NCBI GenBank assembly: GCA_021014945.1
Contig: MU266434.1
Span: 1 to 64,000, forward strand
Length of the DNA: 64,000 bases
Direction: 5' to 3'
Source of the DNA: Leucogyrophana mollusca
Lineage: Eukaryota; Basidiomycota; Agaricomycetes; Boletales
Shown here: positions 35,943-50,596 of the stretch, one piece after another
Numbering within the stretch: position 1 is the first letter of the stretch
Layout: each line of letters starts with the position of its first letter
Program-made: the position numbers and the translations under genes
The notes under the pieces: generated by a model
Seen by the model: only the letters and a program-made list of their open reading frames with translations
The model's database searches: none
What the model was told of the DNA's origin: nothing

Positions 35943-36244
35943 ATTCAGATTCATTCATGATTTTTTTTGGGGGAAACGACTCGCAAGTCCATGCCGTTCC
36001 TTTCTCTCTTAATAGGATTATTCTATAGTATTGACGTTATGAGCCACCCAAGGTACACGATGCAGTATGTCATTATCATACAGATACCACGCAACTTATC
36101 ATAGCACTGTAGTTCTTGTATTAGCTCTTCGTTATCTTGGCGCTAATGCCAATGTTTACGCTTGAGTGGTGGTGTTTGGCAGAAGCCTTACAATTAAACA
36201 AATATCTCGTTCCCTTTGGGTGCCTTGTTCCAACACAATACTCT

Positions 36245-37901
36245 ATGCCCCGTCTTGACTTCGACGTGCTTTTGCTTATCTTCAACTCGTTGCTACGAGA
36301 TGTACATGGAGCATCTCTACTACCAGCACAAAGTCAGACATACCTGAAGGATTTCGCGGCTCTTGCTCGCACGTGCCGCGCCTTCTGCAATCCCGCGCTT
36401 GACATACTTTGGAGCACGCAAGTGTCACTCGTGCCATTCATGTCAACGTTTCCTCGTGACCTTTGGGAAGTACGCCATGAAATGCCAGATTTTTTGACCG
36501 CCACAGAATTGCCGTTTATCGCAAGTAACTCTGACCGAGCACATCCTTCCGTGCTCAATTTTTATTTTTGGTCCACAGTTCCTGACGAGAAACATCACGT
36601 CCAATGAGTGGGAAAGGCCGTTAATTTACGCACGTCGTATCAAGCGCCTCGCGCTTGGCAGACATGAGGTGCCTCTTGCTAGCTTGCCCACCGAGGCCCA
36701 TCATACCACACTTTGCTCTCTCCTGAGCGCCTTCCCGTCGGAACTCCTTTTTCCAAATTTGTCCGAACTAAAAATCGGGAGCGCAAGCTGGAAATTCGGC
36801 GCACATTTTCAACGGTTTGAATTCTGCTTGCTGCGACTCATCAATCCCAAATTTCGCCTGCTCGATTTTGCCTCAGATCCCGTGTTGAACCCCAACCTCA
36901 GCTCCATCGTAGATTCTATCTTCAAAACATGTTGCGAACTTGAGACGCTCAAGATTCATGTGGACCACTGGCGGCGCAGCGAGACCCTTCATATGACGCA
37001 GCTCGATCAACTCCGCCGGCTGAGGTCACTTAGGATCAGTGGCGAGTGGGCCTCTGTATCCCCAGATGCTCTGCTCCGCATTGGTTCCCTGGAAAATCTC
37101 GAGGACCTCAACATTCACTTACTCGATAATGCTTACGCTGATATCAGTTTGTGGCAAGGCTTCCCTGGCGATTTATTCAAGAGCTTGCGCAAGCTCACAC
37201 TCAATACATTCGCTCTGGAATATGGCGACGCTCTCATTTACAGCATTAGCTCCACGCGGCTAGAAGAAATATCTCTGAATACGTATCGCAAGCAACACCA
37301 TACCTCTCTTCACAATACCTTCAAATCTCTCGCTCGCCAATCCCTACATTTTCCCAATCTGCGCTCGCTTATCGTTTCATTGCCTACACTCTACCGCGCG
37401 GAGGAGCTAATCTCACCCGCCAATGCTCCGTCTATCATATGCCCTCTGCTTTCCGGCTCTTTTCGTGCCCTCCGCACACTGGAAATCAAGCTCACAGAGA
37501 AATTCCCTGTTCCTGTCCCACTTGATATCAGCGAGATCCCCGATGCCCTGCCTTTCCTCGAGGTCCTAAAACTACCGTATCTCGTCGCGGAGGGTATGAC
37601 TCTCCACAGTGTTCTTCAAACCGCCAGGCGGTGCAAGTTTTTGAGAGTACTTGGAGTGGACTTCAACGGGACTGTTATAAACGAGCCTTCTGAGGGAGAA
37701 GAACCGGCGACGACATTACGAGTACTAAAAGTCGGACGGTCGCCCATTGATGAACCAAATGACGTAGCCACCTTTTTACAACGATGGTTTCCGAACTTGA
37801 CCCGCGTCAAACCAAGCTCCCTCTCGGAGTGGGAGGAGGAGTGGGAGGAAGTGAACGATCTAGTCACGAGCGCCAGGAGGGGTGACACAGATCGTGGCTA
37901 A
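36245..37901 (+). CDS. F-box protein with leucine-rich region
   Basis: Two exons (36245-36469, 36579-37901) in phase give 515 aa. The start 'MPRLDFDVLLLIFNSLL' with 'LARTCRAFCNPALDILWST' is the F-box pattern common in agaricomycetes. The second exon begins 'FLTRNITSNEWERPLIYARR', then Leu-rich repeats such as 'LRRLRSLRISGEW' and 'SLENLEDLNIHLL'. F-box proteins are substrate adaptors of SCF ubiquitin ligases; the target is unknown. The intron call (donor GTACGC at 36470) removes an open stretch, so the alternative of a longer exon 1 and a smaller intron cannot be excluded. Such genes form large lineage-specific families in mushrooms. Confidence 0.8.
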
Positions 37902-38375
37902 AATGCATGGCAGATTTCCGCTGCTGTTATGCAGTGGACATCGAGTGCGCTAGATGTAGATGGAACCCTTGGTAGACCCTGTGCTGCTGGCCCTGAAGCG
38001 CACAAAGGCCACTCAAGCCTCATGACACCCTCACAGCCTATCGTGCAAGCGTACGCATCAGTGCTTCATATTGGCACTCCCTTCCGGCCACCCAGGTTGG
38101 ATGCATTCACAGTTTTAATGAGCAACAGTTGCACCATGTCTCACAGGAGAACTTAAAGGTTGATACTTTGGGGGAGCCAAGACCCCCCGACGTACTTGCG
38201 TGAAGGTGAAAACCAGATGCTCTTAAAGTTGCAGCCCAGTCGATGTTGATTATCACCGTGATCATACCCATACATTCGCAGCAGCTCTTTTCCAGATAAT
38301 ACACAAGCTGACTCAGTCCACACCCCTATGTCGTTAGGTGGCATCTCGCTCGAGAAAGCCTCACGCGAATGGTAT

Positions 38376-40271
38376 TCAGAAGTAAGCCTGAAATCAATTG
38401 TTAGAATCGTAAAGGATCGACGTCGACTTTCCAAGCTATCTTACCGCGGCATTCGGTGGACTAGCGGCACCTCCGAGACTTGTAAGAGAAGCAGGTTGAG
38501 TTGGTTTCTCTGAATCGAAGGAAGGAATCGGCTCACATGTTCAGGGGCCATGAGGTGAAGAAGAACGTGTATCTTCCTGTTTCCTTGCATAGCAGTGACA
38601 GCGCTTCGAGGTCAAAGAACTCGCCTAAAAAAGTAGGTTGGTGACAACCTTACTTTGAGGGGCTATTATGCTCACCAATGGGCATACCCCAGAGTCTTTT
38701 GGTAAAGAAGGAAGTCAGCTACGAGGTATACGTGGCTCGCCGACGTCCAGCTCACCCTAGAATTGTCTTAACAACGAGGTGCATGAGCGATTATTCTGTG
38801 CGGAGGATGCTCCAAATGTACGTACCTGGTGTAGCTGGGGAGTACCTTCCGGCGTAGGCCACCGCTAAAAATGGGTCATGATATTAGTGTAGTTCCAGGA
38901 GTATACGACGACTGGTCGAACCTCCAAAGAAGGCTGGTCAGACGCAATGGCGGCAAAATGATTGTTCCTACAAGATCATATAAGCCATGCCGCTAGCGCA
39001 AGCACATGTGTGCTCACCAAAGGAAGCGCTTCATATCGTCGCTTTGCTCGATGCCAGCGCTAAGATGAACTCGGTGAACGCATACGAACCTGAAATGAAA
39101 CCAAAGCTTACAATGTTTCTGCTTCCTTACCCCCTCGAAGTTTGTGCTTATCTTCGTTGGTGCTCACGTAGTATTTCTGGGTAAATCCTACTCGGAGGAT
39201 CAGGATGTCAGCTTGTCTGAATGTCACGCCTTGTTTCTTCGCGACAGCCTCAAGCTCGGCGACGGTAATAGGATGAGTGGTCCAGGGATCGTAAGGCAAA
39301 GATCCTCCATCTGCTGTATAGTAGTTGACAAGATCCAAGAGGACGCCTCGGCCGCAAATTCCATGCTTTGCCCAGTCTGTCACAGGTATTAATCTATTAG
39401 CTTGAACTTGGCCAGCGACAATGAAACCCACTGTGCATTCCCAGCTTGACGCTCGCTGCGTCGATTTCGCTTGGGTCATGAATCTCCATTTCACCCTCGG
39501 ACAAGGCATCTGCAGGAGTGCTGAGAGAATAGGTAAGAGCTCGGTTTCGTCGTACAATTAGCAGAGCAAGCCGCACTTGTTGTAGAAGACATTATAGTCT
39601 CGTAGCCCATAATGCTTCAAGCCGTCCCATTGAGAACCGGATTGCGTGTTCTACAAATCAGCTAAGATAAAGTGACATTCTTGCACAATGCTCTGAATGC
39701 AAACGCACGATATGGATCACATCGTCTCTGATTGGTATAGTTGGTCCGTCTTTCTTGAAGGTTGTGATGGAAGGAATTTTCCGTCCAAACACCGGCTACC
39801 ATAACACATGCTACTGTGAGTTCACGTACAATGCTGTTAGTTTGAAGCTCTTACCCTGGAGGGGAAATGAAGAGGCCTATGAAAAGAAGCCGCAGTCAGT
39901 GGAAGCCTACATCTTGGCATATCATTGGATTCACCAGTTCAGGGACACGGTCTTCCCAGTGCTGGGTCGGCCGAAGTCCGGGACGTATGAGCACAACCCC
40001 TAAAGTTCGAGTGCATTCAAACGCACCGGATCTCTTCTTTTGCCGCTCGCTGAATTACATCCTCCGTGAGGAGGTTGATAGTACCTATCTCGTCATCCTT
40101 ACCCCATACCTCCCAAGCACACCCTTTGAAATCATGGAAATTGGGGAGTTCATCAAAGGTCGGAAGTGCCTTTGCTGGGGGCTCCTCCTTCGTGGGGGAG
40201 GGCGCCTCCGCTTGTGCCTGCTCTGCCTTGCTACCTTTCTGAGGGAAGATGCGTTTCAAACGGGAAGTCAT
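38376..40271 (-). CDS. Putative cyclase / kynurenine formamidase-like hydrolase
   Basis: Multi-exon minus-strand gene of the cyclase family (PF04199). Recognisable blocks in order: 'CAWEVWGKDDEIGTINLLTE', 'NTQSGSQWDGLKHYG' (the metal-binding region of this family), 'HGICGRGVLLDLVNYYTADG', 'SLPYDPWTTHPITVAELEAV', 'VTFRQADILILRVGFTQKYY', 'AGIEQSDDMKRFLW', 'NHFAAIASDQPSLE', 'LWGMPIGEFFDLEAL' and a C-terminus reading 'LGGAASPPNAAAYF' across the last two junctions. No break was noticed. Substrate is unknown; fungal members are commonly annotated only as putative cyclases. The ATG at 40271 (ACCATGAC) is preferred over an in-frame ATG at 40322. Confidence 0.85.
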
Positions 40272-40499
40272 GGTCGAATGTTGGGAGTGATTCCCCTGCT
40301 GCGTTCGGGTTAAGTACCCCAACGACTTCTGGAAATCCTTGCTAAGGCGTCATCCTGTTCACACCTAGACCAGCAGACCTGTCAAATATGGAGATAGAAG
40401 AAAAGAACAAGCAGCGTAAATATAGGTACACGGAGGCTAAGGGAACAAGAATGTGATACGGTCGACTTTCAGATAAGACACCAATGACGTTGGTAATTG

Positions 40500-43109
<2,610 letters not shown>

Positions 43110-43474
43110 CTTCTTCAAAGATTATTTGGTTTACGGGGCACCGCACGGACGAAGAAAAAAAGGATCACGGTGAACGAGACTAGTATATATGATAGAAAGA
43201 GGGCAAGCGCGATATTATCGACTTCAAAGTTCAAAGAGATGATGGCGGTACAGGCGAAGGATGAGCCGTCGGAGCCAGCCCGGAGTCAGCCACAAACATA
43301 GACCTGGCCCGTGCGCATAAGTATGCTCATTACCCAGAAACGAAATTCCGATGCAATGTATACTACTAATAGTACACAAAATTATACTGCACGCTGAGTG
43401 ATGTAACTGAAAAGAATAGCTATGCAGACATGTTTACGACAAGGGTCCTGAGAAGCCACCTCCGCGTCATGGAT

Positions 43475-46119
43475 TTAAGCCCCTCTTCCCTGCAAATGAG
43501 CGGCTGCCCGTGAGCCTTTGGGAGGGCTGTACGGAGCTCGCCTCGTATCACGTTCCTTTCGGTCTAGGTATTCTCTCGCTTTCGTATTTGGGGACGGGAA
43601 ATTCATTACTGGCCTTCGAGACGTGGAAGCCAGGGAAGCCTGCGCAGCTCGTTGACGCCTTGTTTGCCGAGGACTCAGCAAGGTATCTACCGTGACATCG
43701 GTGGGATAGTTCATGGTTGAGGTGATGCGGGTTGAGCCCTGTCTGAAACCTGCTTCAGTAATCCCATCCAGATCCACTTCGTCGTCTTCGTCATCGTCAT
43801 CCAGATGGGGTTCGGAACCTGAGGTAGATTCCGAGTCTGATTCATCAGGTCGAGTGGGATGAAGGAATTGATGAGTTTCCGCATCGTCGGAATCCGACGC
43901 CTGCTCGTCTGCGTCGGAGTCGAGTTGGAACTCTTGACTCTGATGGGTTGGTAGTGTGTCGCTCTCATGTGCGAAAGCGCTCGGCTCATCCAGAATGTTC
44001 TCCACTGCCATTTCGTCCTCGAGTGTCTCAGCCATCGGGAGTCGGTGAGATGAGGGGGAAGAGATTCGGCCCCTACGGCGGAAACCCTGTCCATCTCGCT
44101 CTTCTTCAACCTTCAGTTCGTGGTCGCTTTCTGGGACGTCATCGAGTTCCTTCTTTATCGGTTTGCCCTTCCCTTTACTAGATTTGGGGTGCGAAACCGT
44201 GGCGAGCTTGGGCTCTACAGATCTCGACCTCGCACGCGTGTTTCGAAATGGCGCCTCTGCAGGCTGCGGTTTCGCGCTCGGTTGTGCCCTGGAATTCTTT
44301 CTGGCGGCGACAGTCGATTTAACTTCAGCAACAGGAACGGCTGGTTCGATCGTCTGCGCTTCGGTCTGATGTGCCACATTTGATACCTCACCGGCACCAT
44401 GCCCCCCTGACTCGAGTGGCACAGAAACCCGGGGACCTTGGACCTGTGTGGGAACCACTGTTGCCTGAGAACTTGGGGGTGGCTTGCGTCGATCAGATGG
44501 TCCCGGGTGCGCTCGAGACTCCGGACGTTGTTTCAGAGACCTTGTACGAGCTACCGTGTCCTTACCCCGAGAACCTTGGGCCATATCGCCAGACGGACCA
44601 GGAGGTGAACCAGGCTCCACAAGTGTGCGCTGTGTGGCAGAGGGACCTGGAGCATCATCGCGGTCAATCTCGATATCCGGGGATGGCGGCCGAGCTACAT
44701 CATCGCTGTAATATTGCGGCGAGTTAGGCGGCAGTGAGAAGGTTTGCTTCAGCGGACAGCACACGGTACCGAGACTCACTATTGATATTCACCGAACAAC
44801 GGCTCATCTTCGACATCTTTATTGACCGCTGGGTCACTTTCATCAATGCCCACTGAGTCCGTCTCTCTTTTACCCCCGCGCGTGGGGGTGCCAGCGCGTC
44901 GCCGATTTTCTACGTCCAAAACGCGCTTGCCCTGTTTCTCCACGGCAGCACGTTTCGCCATGCGGCGCTTCTTCAGCGGCGATTCGTATCCATCGTGTGC
45001 ATCAGATCTGTCACGACGACGCTTTTGCGGGCGTACCCTTGCCTGCGCGGAAGCCACTTTGCCTTCCCCCAGCGCTCGCTCGTCCTCTTCTTCCACGTCA
45101 CTGAGTAGCGGATCATGAATATGACCTTCGCCGTCCTCTCGAGGCTCCCTTCTAACGGCAGCTTCACCCCCACTCACCCCTTCCTCTTCCTCTTCGGTCT
45201 CTTCTTCCAAAGAACGCCGTCGTGTTCTGCCGCCCCTCCCATGTCGTCGTGACCTGGGGTCAACCGCCAACCTCAGACCTACACCGTCAAGTTCGGCCAC
45301 CTTTTTTATGATAATAGGATCAAGGATGCTGGATTTTTTTTGATACCGCTCACGCCATGAATGCCAGGTGTGCCGGTTGACCCACGCGTATTCCTCAGGA
45401 TCCGCATCTGGCTGATTCAAGCACACAGCCTATCGTCAGCAGCAGGCATATAAGAAAGATAACATCACACACAAGATCCATCAGGTCCTGATACAGTTGA
45501 TTTCCGGCCCGCCCGCCATCGGATCTGTCAGGGATGCGGGTAGCAATGTAATAGCAGAGGTTGTCATCATCCTCTTTGGTGAACGGTTGCCTTGCCCTTC
45601 GTAGCCCACAGAAAGCGTAAGTTGTGGACAGGTGTAGATCCATGAATGAGAGCTCCTACCGTCTGCCTCCCTCACTCCGCGGTGCTCCAGGCATGCCTTG
45701 GCGATTCTGTGGGCGATGCGCATAATGTTGGGTACGAATGCATCTCTGTATAAAGTTACGTGGTTCGACATGAACACTGAGCTTCCAGCGCTGTCTCGAG
45801 CAGCCGTACGACAACACAAGTTTTTTGATATTGCATTCGGTGTCGTCCGCGAGTACAACGTCGGCTTCTCGATCCGTATCGCATACAGTGCCTCCATTAC
45901 GCTATAGCACGAAAAATGGTTAAATGACAAATAATATGTTGAAGAAAGACGCGTTCGTACGATGATATCTTCCGTTAGCCTGTCTCTTCCGGCCCTTATG
46001 CTTGGATGGAAGAAAAACACGACAGATTGGCCGTCTTTCACGAAAAGTTCGGGGGCTGGCTGTTCGTCGCCACTTTCCTCTTCTTCCCGCGGTTGGAAGC
46101 TATCCTCGCGACTGGCCAT
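43475..46119 (-). CDS. RAP1: Telomeric protein RAP1 (BRCT-Myb)
   Basis: Multi-exon gene starting 'MASREDSFQPREEEE'. Residues ~22-115 form a BRCT domain ('LFVKDGQSVVFFFHP', 'RNGGTVCDTDREADVVLADD', 'VHVEPRNFIQRCIRT'). Next is a Rap1-type Myb domain ('RQPFTKEDDDNLCYYIA', 'DGGRAGNQLYQDLMD', 'HTWHSWRERYQKK'). The long remainder, in two large exons, is charged and disordered (Glu/Asp-rich blocks plus 'KKRRMAKRAAVEKQGKR') and ends 'SRAAAHLQGRGA'. BRCT followed by this Myb type is diagnostic of RAP1, which sits in shelterin-like complexes. I do not recognise a C-terminal RCT fold. Two telomere-repeat units lie 94 bp upstream of the ATG. Confidence 0.87.
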
Positions 46120-46212
46120 ATTGTCGTTGGGGTGTGGAAGAAAGAGAGTGTAACAGGAGGAGCGCGTTGATTTCACCTCGGCTGGCTCCGAAATTGAAAC
46201 CCAGTTGCTAGG

Positions 46213-46224
46213 TTAGGGTTAGGG
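46213..46224 (+). promoter_or_regulatory. Telobox (two TTAGGG units) upstream of RAP1
   Basis: TTAGGGTTAGGG at 46213-46224, within GGTTAGGGTTAGGGTC, lies 94 bp upstream of the RAP1 start codon. TTAGGG is the usual telomere repeat of filamentous fungi. It may bind a Myb-type TTAGGG factor and tie RAP1 expression to telomere state; this is inference. Confidence 0.55.
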
Positions 46225-46921
46225 TCGCGTAGTTAGGTTATGACCCACGCCAAGCGACTCCGAGTCTGGTTTTACACCCTTCCAGTAAATAAGTCGAGCT
46301 CCAACGACAACGCATTGATACTGCCGAGCCCACTTCTCTGTCGGATCCAAGCTTCATGTTAGCAGAGCCTCACTTGTCGTGCTCGACTGTGGCGGCAACT
46401 ATCTTTCCCCGGCGAGGTTCACCAAGATGACTCGGACAGGTCTTGTCACATGTACATCAGGTGAAGTAAAGCGAAATATGTCTATAGGTTCCTTGAGATG
46501 GCCGCCGTTGGATTGTTGAAGGACACTCAGCGACCGCCACGACTCACAGCCAGCGGATCCAACGGCGAGCAAAATTTTATGGGATCTCAATGGTCGGTGA
46601 TAGTTGGCATTGAAGGTCACTACATCCTTTGGCAGGTACGTACTGAAACGCATCAGCCATCTGTGAATGGTACCCTTCGAGGCTGGTGATAGTTAACCCC
46701 GCCGACACGGTATGTTCTCTTCGTATATAGTATGGCTGGCTGAATCCTCTATTGTATTGCTAGGCACCCGTTTGAATTAAGCTAAGGTCATACTTGGTCA
46801 TTTTATACCTCGATCGTCGGCAGACCCGTCATTGACAGCTTTCGAATTCCTTTGAGAGACCTTCTGTATGGTTCGGAATAGGCGGTGCGGCACGACGCCA
46901 CCCTCTAGGCCTTTTTTTCGC
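46225..46921. other. Intergenic, no gene recognised
   Basis: Medium open frames on both strands (46399-46653 minus, 46498-46689 plus) without recognisable domains. It contains the distal part of the RAP1 upstream region. Confidence 0.35.
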
Positions 46922-47359
46922 CTATATTTCGCCCATCTCCCATGCCTCCAGGAGAAGCATCATCTCCGTCTGTAGCGTGGCGTGGGTGATGGTTGGAATA
47001 ATGTTTAGTCCCTGCATCCGCAACCTCCGTATCCCCTCTGAAACCCAGTTTTGGCAGTTCCACTCCGGCGTATGGCGAACAACTGGTACTCGGGCGAGAA
47101 TATCCTCCAGGAAAGGCAGGTACGACGCAGGAATCGAGCCAACGACAAAGCTCCCCCTCCACATACTGGGACTATAATGTGGTGCGTCCTTCACCGAGTT
47201 GTACGTGAAGGAATCGGTATTTCCGATCACTTGATATGTGTGGCCTATGCCACGGCTGGTCGGGACGAAGATTGCCCAGTGTAGAGGGTAGGGCCTTCCG
47301 CTATGATTTTTGCCTCGCCAGAATTGAACGACCTCAATTTGGTAGTGGATCGCGGACAT
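46922..47359 (-). CDS. Small protein with LRAT/NlpC-P60-like His...Cys pattern
   Basis: Uninterrupted 145-aa frame starting 'MSAIHYQIEVVQFWRGKN'. It contains 'PYPLHWAIFVPTS' (His ~34) and, further on, 'RHTPEWNCQNWVSEGIRRL' (Cys ~109). A His in a strand followed later by N-C-x-x-W/F-V recalls the circularly permuted NlpC/P60 (LRAT-like) papain fold, which has H before NCEHFV. This is pattern resemblance only; no family hit was possible. The open frame extends upstream to 47599, but the internal ATG at 47359 gives the compact domain. No signal peptide or membrane anchor is seen. Confidence 0.6.
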   Translation of the reverse strand: MSAIHYQIEVVQFWRGKNHSGRPYPLHWAIFVPTSRGIGHTYQVIGNTDSFTYNSVKDAPHYSPSMWRGSFVVGSIPASYLPFLEDILARVPVVRHTPEWNCQNWVSEGIRRLRMQGLNIIPTITHATLQTEMMLLLEAWEMGEI

Positions 47360-48723
47360 CTTGACCGGGAACTGAATGAAGATGTCAGCATTCAAGCAAA
47401 GTTGAACTCTACGTTTGAAATCGTACCGAGGGAGTGGAGGACTTTGAAAAGGCAAGAGGACGTCGGCTGGGCTGCGCAAGCTAGGCTCGACCTGCGCTCC
47501 TTTAATACGCTGAGGCTGTGGTTCTGCAAACCACATTCGAAGGCGGGCGGACATGTGGCCACACCAGCCACAGCACGCATTCACTGTGCGGTATGCCACA
47601 AATCAGATGCGACCACTTCGTCTAGCGACGAGACTTCCACAGGAAAAATGGAACACCAATAAGTATGGATCATCATTCTTCTTGAGGAAGACGATCGTGC
47701 CCATCGAAACAAAGCCTCCCCACACAGAGTTAAATGGCAGGGGTGTCGGTGTCGTACACCTTACAGCTTCTGTGACTCCCAAGGGATGGCCTAGATCTGG
47801 GCTACTTCACACAGCTCACTAGGCCCCCAGTTACTCGGCATGCTTTACTAGTTATTTATTGCTAAGCTCAGGCTGTCGTGGTCAATTAACGCCAACATAC
47901 GCAGCTCCAGGTTTGATGCATTCGGCACTGGGGCTCTGAGGAGGAACGTGATCAGACGCGACCGCGGATCGACAGTACCAACCATTTAGACACTGCGGCA
48001 TAATCCCTGGGGATGATGCCTGATAATGCTGGGTAATGCTAGGGTGGCCCAGGGCGGGCTCTAGGCTACTCTAGGTTCGGCTACAACAGTGGTCGGTGAA
48101 GGAACAGCATCAGCCCAATATTATACGAGTTCTCCATGGATCTGACTTCGACCTCACGTGATTCCGATAGCTGTAAGACCCACATTTGATGTGTAATATT
48201 AGTGAGTTGTGAAGGTCAGTATCGGACGAAAATAGACCAGCATTCGAAGCGCGATCAAGTAGGATCATGACATATGGTGAGGGCGCTGCCCTGTCCATTT
48301 TGTCTGACTGCAGCCACAACCGAGTCGAGTGTGAGGGAAGGTTACTAGCTGTTGCCAGTGTTATGCACTCGCTGCCGGTCTGCGTATGCAGGCACCCACC
48401 ATAAACAAGCTGTAAGTGAACGGACACTCGCAAGACGCCCAATGTTAGACTCCATGATACGGGCTGCTGTGCGCAACGCGAAACAGCCGAAATCGTCACA
48501 TCTAGCGGAGTATGAAACGCTAATACAGAGCGGTGCGGCTCCGGCCAAACCCACTACGAGTATAAGTGCTTACCGAATGTCCCATCATGAAAGATCGTGA
48601 ACCCCTTACTGAGCTATCACAGTGGTAAGTTATTCACCCCTCATACTCGATGAGACTTGAAGTGATGAATGTTTCGTAGCTCGTGTATTTGCCGCTGCAG
48701 CTTAGCAGTAGCCGCTGAGTCAC
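47360..48723. other. Intergenic, no gene recognised
   Basis: About 1.36 kb without a coherent gene. A small internal repeat of TGATAATGCTGGGTAATGCT type occurs near 48020-48050. The 5' region of the MFS gene at 48724 lies at its right end. Confidence 0.35.
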
Positions 48724-50596
48724 ATGGCCTCTTTTCATGACTCCGAAACACCTCTACTCGCCGACAGGAGCGAGAATGATGGGGTGTACCATCGATTCAG
48801 TAGATCCCAGAAACAGTTCATCGTGGGGATCGTTTCTTGGGCTGGTCTTATACCTTGTAAGGGGCTTACAAGTTCTAATGTAGCGAAGTCTTACTCTAGC
48901 GGCTGTGTGATAGTTTTCCTTTTTGGTTCCTTCATCCCATCTATCCCTCAGATTGCAGACGACCTGCGTACAACCCCTAGTTCCATTAGGTGGGTCTCTA
49001 CTCCGCTCGAGAGCGAGTGCTTATCTTTTTAAGTGTTAACATATCTATGGAATGTCCCCCGCAGCTTAAGCATCAGTTTTTCGACATTCGCGTCAGGTTT
49101 CGGTACTCTATTTTGGGGAACATATTCTGGCTACTGTACAGTAACACTGTTCGGTCTTTCCGTCATTGATTACATCGTTATATTGCAGATGGCCGCAGAC
49201 CAATTTACCTCGCCAGCATCCCGTGCCTCATACTTGGTTCTTTTGGATCCGGCCTTTCTACTACGGTACCTGAACTCCTTCTATGGCGCTCTGTCCAGGC
49301 TTTCGGAGCTGGATCAGGTATGTCGGTAGGAAGCGCCGTCGTGGGTGACATCTACAAACTAGAAGAACGCGGGACTGCGTTGGGAATATTTCTCGCGGTA
49401 CAGCTTATCGGGCCCGCCGTCGGGCCTCTTATTGGAGGTGATGGGGAGTTCGTTCTCCCCTTGTTATTTCTACTCATATATAACACAGGTTCAGCAACGC
49501 ATTACGCGTCATGGCGCGTTATGCAGCACCTTCTCGGTCTAGGTTCTATAGTAACGTTTGTCCTTGCTTTTGGATTCCTCCCCGAGACAAGCCATCCGCG
49601 GTCCAGAGGAATAGACAAGGCCCCCGAGGGACGCCGCCTTGTGTTCATCAATCCATTGAGGAGTCTATGGTTGCTGCGTAGTCCGCTGTTGATGATCCAG
49701 GTGGGCTACCCATGAGTTTTTACTGCTACATTTGAAACTCACATGCACAATTACGCAGTGTATCATTGCATCTTTTGTATGGCTTACGGATTTCGGTTTG
49801 TTGTTAACTATCTCTTTCGGAATATCCCTTATCATGGTTCCTAGTTCTCTGGGTGCCCCTTCCATATACCATCGTAAGTGTGCCATACTCCTTTTCTATT
49901 TGTCTCACTCGTCAGCAATCAGGGCGTGCGCTACGGAATAACAAATGAGGCCCTCATTGGCGCATGCTTTCTTCCTTCAGGATTGGGGAACATTAGTAAG
50001 GACATCTGCACTGTTGTACGCGCGTCTCGCTCATGGATCATAGTTGGCGCGCCAATCGCAGGGCGGTTATCTGATAGAATAGTGAAAACACTGCGTGCAA
50101 AGCGGGATGGCAAATGGGTCCCTGAAGATAGGATTCGTGGGACTGAGGTTGGATCTCTCTTCCTTGTCCCGGTATCTGTCGTCCTTGCGGGATTTGCGTC
50201 TAGATACGTCGACGGGGTGTTCGGTCTCACCCTGTGTCTCGTCGCGCTCCTCATGAACGGTCTCGGGGTGAATGACCTCCCTTGACTTTATTTCGCTGAT
50301 CATCTGAATTCTGAATTCGATATTGCCAGGTGGTGCTCGTTCTAGCCCCTCTAGGCGCTTATGTCATTGATATTCTTCACGAAGACAGTGCTGAGGCTAC
50401 CGCGGCTACGCAGTAAGACTTTCTGCCACTTACGTATCTGAATCTCATTCCCGTTCCCGACAGAGGGATGCGTACCTTCCTCTGTGCCATTATGACCACA
50501 GGGCTCATGCCCTGCTTTGACCGTTTCGGTGTCGTGTGGACAAATTTAATCTCTGCCCTCCTCGCATGGATCGCGTATGGGTTCGTGGTTTTCTGA
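48724..50596 (+). CDS. MFS drug:H+ antiporter (DHA1-like), copy 1
   Basis: Roughly nine exons read through in phase by eye. The N-terminus 'MASFHDSETPLLADRS' precedes a conserved 'RFSRSQKQFIVGIVSWAGL'. Then come 'GSFIPSIPQIADDL', 'TYSGYYGRRPIYLASIPCL' across an intron, 'LLLWRSVQAFGAGSGMSVG', 'VGDIYKLEERGTALGIF', 'ASWRVMQHLLGLG', 'GFLPETSHPRSRGIDKAPEG', 'IAGRLSDRIVKTLRAKRDG', 'WVPEDRIRGTEVGSLFLVP' and the final helix 'LISALLAWIAYGFVVF'. This is the 12-TM DHA1 family (Dtr1/polyamine-type resemblance), which exports small molecules by proton antiport. No disruption was seen. A diverged paralogue lies at 55349-57308 on the other strand. Confidence 0.82.

Noticed and set aside
49033..49329. 98-aa frame in MFS copy 1 suggesting a premature break
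   Set aside because: An intron (GTACAG...TTGCAG) restores the expected 'YGRRPIYLAS' motif and the correct frame, so the gene is intact.
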